A stretch of 64,000 nucleotides of DNA from Capitella teleta (Eukaryota; Annelida; Polychaeta; Capitellidae): the NCBI GenBank assembly GCA_000328365.1, contig KB310466.1:188081-252080 (forward strand), read 5' to 3'. Positions 56,501 to 64,000 of this stretch are shown piece by piece. The position numbers were made by a program, and so were the translations under genes. The notes below the pieces were generated by a model that saw nothing but the letters and a program-made list of their open reading frames with translations, did not search any database and had not been told where the DNA came from. Every line of letters starts with the position of its first letter. The first letter of the stretch is position 1.

Positions 56501-59500
56501 TATGACTACAATCATGCGCAATACGAACCTCAATGACCAGCGTGGGGGTGGGCTAGGCAAGGAATACCAATTCAGCGTAATCATTAGTGCATCATGCAGC
56601 AACACTTACCGACTCCTTGTTTCCCTGGGACTTTGCCCGTCGCAGTCTCGCTTTGGCCGCATCCAAGTCCAGTCTCTTCGTCTCCAGAATCTTGCGCTCT
56701 TTCTGAAATGAGCCTTGATTGGTGATGGACGACATTTGAGCATTTCACGAACCTGAACGGTCTTCATGTCTCCATCGAGGAATGCCTTCAATGGTTGCAG
56801 GAAGTTGTTGGCCGAGGATGACAAAAAGTCACGCTCCGCTTGACCCAATTTCTGCTCGGTCTGGCCGCACTTGATTAGGGCGCTACCTGCAATGCAAAAA
56901 AAGTAATTTATGTGCTATACTTGCATCTCAATTACAATTCTACTGCTAAGTAAAAGCTACAAGTAACTGAATGTAGAAACTACAAGTGAGTTAAATGAAG
57001 GCCAGTAAATTTTGGCACAAGATGAATGCGTCCATCAAAAATCCCGGTTCAGAACAAATTGTCAAGGAGCAATAAATGAAAGCCCTTCATACGAAATCAT
57101 CAAATTAAATACAAATAACAATGAGGAGCACATGAGCCATGATCTAATTGCTTCCACTGTCAATGTCATCTCTCCGTTATTGATAGTTGCATCGCCTTAT
57201 CCCATGTCTCCCCTCAGGGAACGAAGTGATTAACTTGGGATATGAAGCGTAACGCTCAGAGCCAACTGAGCTGACCCTCTGGGGAAAAATGTGTGAGCCC
57301 CCATAGGCCGATGCTTCGATCACATGTCCATTTAAACATAAGAAGTAGAATCAGAGGAAAACCACTGAATCACTCGCATCATGTGTCTTGTCATCATACG
57401 AGGTATAAAATTACGCGTAATTCAAAGAAGGAATAAAATGCCTCGAGACATCTGACATTGACACATCGTACGCCTCATTGCAAGGGCAGACAGGAGATGT
57501 TACATTGGAGGCTAGACAGGGCGCGACCCAGTGCAGTGTGCAGTCGATTGCTCCGACTGAAGAGAGAGCGGCAGACAGTAGCTTCTCCTACGCAAGCACC
57601 CTGATTAGATCCGAATCTCTGAAGAGAGGGAGAGGGGAAGCCCCCCCCCCCTCCTCCGCGTGTCCTCAAGGTCCGATCGATCAGGATGGACGACGAAATT
57701 GCAAATAAAAGTGTGCTCTGCGAAGGAGAGAGATATTTACTCAGCTCACAAATCATTTAACTTTTAAATTCGGTTGCATTCGTCTCCTGTTGTACGTCTC
57801 CTCAACGCTTCATTGATCAATAAGAGCGGCCAGTGCATAGGGGTCATAGCAATGTTGATTGGTTCAATCAGCCGGCATTATAGGCTGCATGCCACATCTA
57901 TTGCTCAATAGTTAATGCCTGCGAACAGAGCTCAAGTGCACGCTGATGCCAATGCACTCATCACCACCTCTGCATGTGTATGCTCAATCATGTGCATACG
58001 TATATAACATATTTCTTACTTGTGCATATACTGGGTGTCTCATAAATATATACATATAACATAGAACTGTGTGTACTTTTCCCCAATAGATGCAGCCTCA
58101 TAGCTTGATACATCAAGCCCAATCGATACACTGCATGCATGCATCCATGTAAATGAAACACCCAAGGGATCATGCATTTATCAGGAACACCCTGTATTCG
58201 AGTAAGAAGCCCAATAAAAGCTGTTGCATTCGAACATCAATCATTTTACATGACTCACCGCCTGTGGCTCGTAAAGAATCGATATTCACATTTAAAAATG
58301 TATATATAAAAGCTATGTCAATATGCGTACACGTAGATTAGATGCATGTGAACAGTTTCTCCTATGCATTATGCAATAAACCACAGGGACAAAGTCTCCA
58401 GTCGATGCATTGGCGAAAATAGTGCGTAAAACGTGCAGCACAGAAAGCACAGAATGGTACAGAATGCACACAATAGATTGAATAGAGGCTGTGCAGGCAA
58501 CACGATGGGTTGTTTTGGGGTCAATCATGTTGTCAAGAAAATAAGTGAATTTCAGCCGAGTTTAATCAAGGATCGTGGAGGACCCCTTCTGATGACTGCT
58601 GAGGTCATAGGTCAATTAAGGGCTCTCAATCTTCAGTAAAGCGTGAAAATGGAACATCTCTACATGCATTCATAATACAATGTGCATATGTAATTATGAG
58701 GTCAAAACAAAAACCACTCTTATTCATGCCTAACAAATTAGTATCAGTCTGGATGGCATTATTCGTTTCATTTAACACATTAAATTTGCAATTTTTACGC
58801 CTTGCATGAAACTTCTTCAGAAAATAAAAAATAAAAAACAAATAAAACCTAGGCCTATTTGTATAATGACTATAATATGTGTTCTTGGTGAGCACGCATC
58901 GCGCATCATGAAATTCTACTGAGTGCCCGGCAGCCGATCTCAGAGTACACCGGCATTCCCATGGCAACAATATATTGCTTCATAAGAAATCTCAGCACAT
59001 CGCTGAGATCAATGAGTGGAGCGTGGAGGGAACACCAGCTGGCGTGCCATGATCTGAATAGGCTGCGCAGTGCTATTGATCATCACGACAACACAGCGCT
59101 CAATCCGCGGTGAGAAACAAATCGCCAATTTGTGAACGGAACAATTAAGAGAAATTCGCAGATCGATCGCATTGAAGTCGCTGATCCACAGCGGTGTTTG
59201 CATCGGTCAAATGCTTACAATGACTTTCACACAAATCATGAGTGCGAATATAGTGTACACGTATATGAAATGATCAATATTCAGGGTTTGACGTTAATAT
59301 AAATAACCATTTCCTGAACTGGATTCAGCTGGACTCAGAAACAACAGAGGCCAAACTCAGATTCAATTAGCCGAATGAACAAAACTGAAGAATTGAGCTT
59401 CGAATGCTGGCGGTTGATTGCGTTGGATGAAGCGACTGCATGGAAGCATGAATAAGAGGACGAGGTCGATGCACTGAGCGACTGAGGGCAAATCGCATTC

Positions 59501-61264
59501 AGATGAGGAAGACGACGCTTTTGATAATGCGACGTCACTCTGACTGACAACAACTCAAGCATTGCTTATTCCCTTGAACGAGGAAGCCGGCTGACTCACC
59601 CCACCCCCTGCGCTGCCATCCCCATGCACGGGGGTCAAAGGTCAGCAGTGACCATTTAATGGACTGCACAACATGAACATGAAATGCACTCAGATAAATT
59701 GCTCAATATCGATGTGAATTCACAATTAATGGCTGCAATTAATGGCTGCACATATTTAGCATTCGTGAAGTCTGCTGGTTTATAGCGAAATAATTAACCT
59801 AATTGCAATGCATACAACTATGCGGCAACAATGAACCCCAGGAATTACAATGTGATCATGTGTTTTAGGGTGGGGGCTTAATTAAGGAATTTAATGCCGG
59901 CATATTGAGCAGTTTGAAAATGACATGTGGTTAACCATTATATTACTCTATGTACCATTGATGAATTAATCCAGGGTTCAATCGGGTGATTGACTGATTA
60001 TGCTAATGAGTGATTATGCAAATGAGTTGAAACGTTGAGCAGAACATAAAGCGACAAATAGCGGAAACAGAAAGAAGCTATTTTTAGGTTGTGTCAATAT
60101 TCAGGGATTGACAAATCAGGAAGTTCTGCTGATCAACAGCAGGAGTTGAGTGAGGAGGACATTCACTCAGACCTTTAATTCTGAGGCACAAGCCAAAGAT
60201 ACAAGGACGCGGAATATCTTCGTAGAGCTGAACCTTATACTGTCATGACTAATTCATCTGAGCTTTATTGGTCTGACCCCCTTAATAATTAAATCTGCTT
60301 TGATGAAGAATTTAAGTGCTGCAAAAACCATGCAGCCTTTGTCGGCCTGTGTTGAGGGGATTCTTTAATGAACGGTCAATCTAGGAAGTGAGTCGACTGG
60401 TTGTCGCCTCACATATAACAATTAATGCCGCCAAGGAGGAATTAATTTCCGTGATGGTTGTGAAACGACACCAGGAGAGCGTTTCTCAATTGTTTGGCGC
60501 TAAAGCGTGCAAGATATTAAAAAGTTAATCAAAGAACACAGTATGTCTGATTGGCTGAAAAGAATAGAAGCAGTCAAGACTGTTTTCTAACGTAAGTCAA
60601 TGATGGGTTCATTTGTATGTATTAGTCTGTATAATTATGCCGTTTCAATTTCATGATTGAACAAAATCCTGTAGAGACTGCATTTGAGGTGATTCTGATA
60701 CTCTTAATCTTTTTCTCTCTTCTCTTTTTATCTCATTGCTGTGTTTGTGTCAAATGTTTGTCAAAATTGAATTTGCAAATAAGGAAGTCCCTCCGAAGCA
60801 ATGAGATTAATGAGATTTCAAGGGTCTGCCTCTTGCCAAAATAGTCTGACATGAGAGAATTTTCGATTACATCCCTTTAGATTAATGAGGTTATGCGCAC
60901 TCAACTATGCAAAGATCTTAGCAAGAGCACTGACCGTATGAGGTTCCAGATCCAAACTCTTGACCAGCGTTGATCATGTCATCCCCCAGAAATTCTGTGT
61001 TCGTCTTACGATCAAGTTTCTTGTCAAGTTTATCGTAAAAGAATTCCTCCATTCTTGCAGCTGAGGAGAGAGTTCAAATTTCAAAGGTCAAATCAGGAAC
61101 ATTGCACAAGAAATGCGCTCACTGGGGTTTGGTTGGAGGACGGCTTCCGTGTTTCGCAGAATCCTCTCCGTCCATGCACGTGTTTTGTCTGCTCTTTGAA
61201 GAAGGTTCTCAAAATGAGCGTCCAACTCGGTTTTCTCGGCATGACCAAGCTTCTCTTCTGTGTA
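53563..61264 (-). CDS. SH3GLB1: Endophilin-B (SH3GLB/Bif-1-like), first coding exon outside or unseen
   Basis: A membrane-curving N-BAR plus SH3 protein of endocytic, mitochondrial and autophagy membranes. Constitutive exons (minus, 5' to 3'): 61264-61123, 61060-60935, 56886-56753, 56702-56610, 55220-55131, 55076-54976, 54318-54120, 53667-53563; 990 nt, 329 aa, all in phase. It begins YTEEKLGHAEKTELDAHFEN, matching remembered SH3GLB1 from about residue 25. The BAR part includes ERDFLSSSANNFLQPLKAFL, KRLDLDAAKARLRRAK and FDRQAEITKLLLEGISSTHA; then a Gly/Ser/Pro linker and an SH3 domain (AKVLYDYDAANMSEL, then GKVPITYLEIMN and stop). The end is endophilin-B-type, not endophilin-A. The exon for the amphipathic N-terminus was not found up to 64000. 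Between 56610 and 55220 are four candidate microexons, and 54835-54929 is a candidate alternative terminal exon. SH3GLB1 versus SH3GLB2 cannot be told, so the symbol is by closest memory. Confidence 0.92.
54835..54929 (-). CDS. Candidate alternative exon with in-frame stop (endophilin-B)
   Basis: The exon has a TTCGCAG acceptor and a GAG|gtataa donor, is 95 nt, and lies between the last BAR exon and the SH3-linker exon. Spliced after QRQLG it reads in phase as three degenerate repeats (GETGLSAQYG, ESGLSSQHG, DTGLGDQ) and then TAG. Inclusion would give a BAR-only protein without SH3, or trigger nonsense-mediated decay. The constitutive join without it is also in phase and matches the human protein. 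Confidence 0.5.
55584..55595 (-). CDS. Candidate 12-nt microexon in the endophilin-B BAR domain
   Basis: The minus strand reads tttctcccag, then GTT ATT AGG AAG (VIRK), then gtatgc. It is a multiple of three and open in the phase required between exons 56610 and 55220. Confidence 0.4.
55730..55750 (-). CDS. Candidate 21-nt microexon in the endophilin-B BAR domain
   Basis: The minus strand has acceptor ctgctgcgaacag, 21 nt encoding DDEAVAA and donor gtgagt. It preserves phase and lies at the position where vertebrate SH3GLB1 has alternatively spliced inserts. Confidence 0.5.
56209..56220 (-). CDS. Candidate 12-nt microexon in the endophilin-B BAR domain
   Basis: The minus strand reads ttttgttacag, TCC TCA TTT GCG (SSFA), gtgaat. 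It preserves phase and both sites match consensus. Confidence 0.4.
56351..56374 (-). CDS. Candidate 24-nt microexon in the endophilin-B BAR domain
   Basis: The minus strand has ctttttccgaag, 24 nt encoding GEEGHILT, then gttcgt. It preserves phase. The sites are weaker than in the other three candidates (AAG acceptor, gttcgt donor). Confidence 0.3.
56887..60934 (-). other. 4-kb intron of endophilin-B
   Basis: This is by far the longest intron of the gene. It holds a small MITE (58029-58195) and a GC-richer, promoter-like patch around 57480-57700 with a C run (about 57640). The patch could drive a shorter transcript from the minus strand, but no initiator or exon was recognised. Confidence 0.5.
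58029..58195. mobile_element. Mariner-like MITE, about 167 bp
   Basis: The ends TACTGGGTGTCTCATAAATA and TGCATTTATCAGGAACACCC (then TGTA) form an imperfect inverted repeat (TAC[A/T]GGGTGT...ATAAAT). It has no coding capacity and lies in the endophilin-B intron. Confidence 0.5.
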
Positions 61265-61431
61265 CTGTGGGAGCATTGAGAGGTTATTTAGGTATTTCTA
61301 CATATCAAGTCCACTTACTAATGGTATGGTATAAATTTAATATAATTGCAATTAAAATAAAGTAGAATGGTACAAAATAATTATCTATACCGGAATACAC
61401 ATCCTTTTGGATTACTATTTGAGTACACGTA

Positions 61432-63285
61432 TGTACAAGGGTTGTTCGACAAGTTCTCGGCCTAACATAGAACGTGTTATCACAGAAAGTTGAAAATTGA
61501 CTTGAAAACCGGTCAGCTTTTCGGATGAAAATTGCGAGCACTGAATTTTCCAGGAAGTCACGTGATCATCTCTGACATCAATTTGAATGATGCAGGGGTC
61601 GGCATTTCGTCAAAATGCGGCAAACTCTTGATTAAAAACGCGCTTATTCAAAATCGCTTTTTGAATATAAATCATTTATGGATATCTCAGATATATTCTT
61701 CATAAATGCATCAAAGCAATGAAAAATAAATGTGTTTGTAAAATTTTTATGGCATTATTATAAAATAGTTAAATGAAGCCCAGAAAAAGAGCACTAGTAC
61801 TGGCATAAAAATTATGTTCCTTATGGTGATTAAACATTAATAAAAATGAGAAAACATGTGAATTATACAATTAATTGACAAACACATTTTCGTGTTCATT
61901 TGCATACATGTGCCAAGTTTTATTGAAATCAATGCATCCAAAATAGTCCTAACGGTCCCGTAAACCCGTTTCCTGCAACCATTTTATGGTATTTTTACGT
62001 TCCAACACAACTTTACGTGACAAGATGACAAGACAGTATTTTATTTCCCCGAAAGAGCATCAATTATTCATTCAGTGAGATATTGAGGCATCATGTTATG
62101 AATCTAAATATGATAAAATATTAAAATAGAGGGATATAATTATCCAGAATTATGCATAAATATTCAGGAACAGTCAATATTTTTTTCCTCTAAAATATAA
62201 ATTCACACACATACGTATAGTGGCATATAACAAACTAAATTATCAGTAAGGCAAAATTTTAAGGCAGCAACAGATGCTTTAGGTATATATCTTTTCCACA
62301 TAATACAAATATTTAACATATGTGGTGAAATACTTGTTTTAATGGCTGCGTGGCCATTTGATCAAGTAATGAAAAATGGGCGGGTATTTTTAATGCACCT
62401 TCCAAGTTTCGTGTTAACCACATTTTTGTCGACAGAATTTCATTGAATTTTCATCCCAGCAAGGCCAATAGACAAGGAGTATACTCAATTAAATTCAGCG
62501 ATCAGGTGTTGCGAGAAAGTGTTATGAGAGGCCCACAAATGAAACGTTTGACACCTAAAAAAAAAAAAGAGCCTTTGACTGTGATATCGGTAGAAGTGCG
62601 CTTAATCAAAAACTAGTTATGCCAGGGAAATAAATAGGGATTGGTATCGTTTGGCCCAATCGATAACAATAATTATCGTTTCACAACCGATATATAATCG
62701 ATAATATCGCATGTAACGATGCAGGTTGCAGGTGTCCCATCATGATACATGTAACTTGATTGAGTTAATTGATAATTATCAACTATGGCACAGTAATGGC
62801 AACACGCAACTTATGAAAACTAAAATCTATGGGGAAATCATCCATAGTCACTATTTGAATGAGACAAGCTGGCACGTGGCCGATGTGAGCTTTCCTCAGA
62901 AGGCGCACATATCATACCCATCATATTAAACGAAACGAAAACTAGCCTCCTATTCTTCTAATACATCCGGTAAATCTTCCAATTGAACTGAACTGGACTG
63001 AATCGTCTGCTACATGATTTTCGTTTGCCGCAATAAAATAACTTATTTTTCATGGTTACGGCTCTAGGCCAGAGATGCTTATAAAAGTTGCAACCGATAT
63101 CAACCGATGACAGTTCCTTTCGATATTGATTATCGATCGCATAGCTTTTATCAATTAAGCGATATATTGACAAACGATACCAATCCCTAGAAATAAAGCT
63201 ACGTGTGTTCTTGTCAATAGTTGCTCTATCTAACCTCCAAATTTCATGTCTCTAGTACTACGCGTTCTATGTTAGGCCAAGAACT
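61432..63285. repeat. Long dispersed repeat, copy 2, with terminal inverted repeats
   Basis: 61438-62290 matches 17109-17965. The left terminus AAGTTCTCGGCCTAACATAG recurs in inverse orientation at about 63258-63285 (CGCGTTCTATGTTAGGCCAA), so this copy appears nearly full length. It is non-coding throughout and about 1.3 kb once the nested MITE at 62635-63189 is removed. A non-autonomous DNA transposon of Tc1/mariner type is the best guess. Confidence 0.7.
62635..63189. mobile_element. hAT-type MITE with perfect 8-bp target duplication
   Basis: The element begins TAGGGATTGGTATCGTTTG and ends CAAACGATACCAATCCCTA, an exact inverted repeat. It is flanked on both sides by GAAATAAA (62627-62634 and 63190-63197), the 8-bp duplication expected of hAT elements. 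The 555-bp interior is rich in ATCGATA motifs and non-coding. It is inserted into the long repeat, so it is the younger of the two. Confidence 0.92.
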
Positions 63286-63289
63286 TGGT

Positions 63290-64000
63290 ATTTCATATGG
63301 AATGGGATGTTTGCAGTTATGCAAGAAAAATCATATTTTTCTTGAGGGCTCATTTAACCTCAAGAGCCCTGAAGCAACTAAGGCTTATGTGGTGTGAGGA
63401 GGTAAGCAGGAGTTGAATGCCTTACCCATGGACACACGGTTGGTGGCTCCTTTCGACCCTCAGGTGCTCAGCGCTCTCTTGAGACAACTCGGTACAACTG
63501 GAGCAAGGTGCAATTCACCCAGAAGTGCAAACACATGCACAACAATTACAATTACAGCCACCAAGCCTCCTCACATTGAATGAATGCAACTACAATTCAG
63601 GAAGAGGTTAGTGGGAGCTTAATGACCTCCCCAGTCCACCTGATATTCAACAAAGAAAAGAGGAAGAACTTCCATGTTCGCCATGATCAGGAGAAAACTA
63701 TGCTACACATTGAGATCGCACCTTGAGTTTTCATCAACAGTTAACCATCCCTAGTACTCCCTACAGAACCAGCAACGTTGACAAAGGGAAACATTCATAA
63801 TAGCGGACATAAAAAAATGTCAAGCACAGAAAAAGCCGTGAAACTCTACATGCTGATACAGAGCTTTAGATGCTGAAGACCTAATGTTCCTGACTCTGAA
63901 GCCGCCGCCGTGAGCATGAGCCGCCAACCGCCGCCATGGCCCATGAGATGGGGGCCGGCCTGAGCTGTCAGCCAGCCATGACTATACGGCTAGCCGCCAT
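63290..64000. other. No gene recognised; GC-rich end
   Basis: The last 100 bases are rich in GCC/CCGCC triplets and could be the edge of a CpG-rich promoter or exon. The N-terminal exon of endophilin-B was looked for here on the minus strand and not found. Confidence 0.35.

Noticed and set aside
57475-57756. GC-rich frames in the endophilin-B intron as a nested gene
   Set aside because: No splice sites, homology or start context; at most a promoter-like patch.
63426-63497. A 72-nt minus-strand segment with strong acceptor (ttgctccag) and donor (CATGG|gtaagg) as the missing first exon of endophilin-B
   Set aside because: Its only open phase does not join the phase-0 start of exon 61264, and the product does not resemble the amphipathic N-terminus of endophilin-B.

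Overview
The window looks like nuclear DNA of an invertebrate animal. Every well-supported gene is split by GT-AG introns, most of them only about 45-65 nt long. The four conserved proteins are animal-type: an IVNS1ABP (NS1-binding protein) homologue, cytosolic valyl-tRNA synthetase without the vertebrate GST extension, a C1orf131/Faf1-type small-subunit processome factor, and endophilin-B. Intergenic DNA and a few long introns are AT-rich and full of MITEs, LINE fragments and SINE-like copies. Very short introns next to TE-rich spacers would suit a tunicate, but the sequence does not settle the phylum.

Layout. 1-3.2 kb: no gene seen, one perfect 67-bp palindrome. 3.25-14.06 kb (+): a candidate secreted-peptide gene with a TATA promoter, a 5' leader exon, a signal-peptide exon and three phase-matched 3' exons with dibasic sites; a CR1-like LINE lies in its long intron. 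14-17.9 kb: inverted repeats, a sequence gap, a SINE-like copy, a pre-miRNA-like hairpin and a long repeat. 17.95-22.48 kb (+): the most unusual gene, a ZAP/PARP12-like protein with tandem CCCH fingers, a Lys-rich 20-aa repeat array, WWE, a PARP catalytic domain and then two C-terminal MLLE (PABC) domains. 22.5-36.4 kb: mostly transposon-derived DNA and a second gap, with one orphan candidate exon. 36.57-43.26 kb (+): IVNS1ABP homologue (BTB-BACK-six Kelch). 44.38-49.09 kb (-): VARS in 24 exons, convergent with IVNS1ABP. 49.1-49.4 kb: a probable bidirectional promoter (ETS site and CACGTG E-box) shared by VARS and the C1orf131 homologue. 51.38-52.92 kb (+): C1orf131 homologue. 53.56-61.26 kb (-): endophilin-B, lacking only its first coding exon, with four candidate in-frame microexons inside the BAR domain and a stop-containing alternative exon before the SH3 part. 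61.4-63.3 kb: a long TIR-bearing repeat carrying a nested hAT-type MITE with a perfect 8-bp target duplication.

How the genes relate. VARS (aminoacylation) and the C1orf131 homologue (ribosome assembly) both serve protein synthesis and appear to share a promoter. The PARP gene combines RNA binding (CCCH), ADP-ribose recognition (WWE), ADP-ribosyl transfer (PARP) and PAM2-peptide docking (MLLE), which suggests an RNA-silencing or innate-immune factor that engages the poly(A)-binding-protein interaction network. I know of no described PARP with MLLE domains. It also carries an internal repeat that loosely resembles PAM2, the ligand of MLLE. All exon boundaries were placed by eye from splice consensus, phase continuity and remembered homologues; no search or alignment was run.
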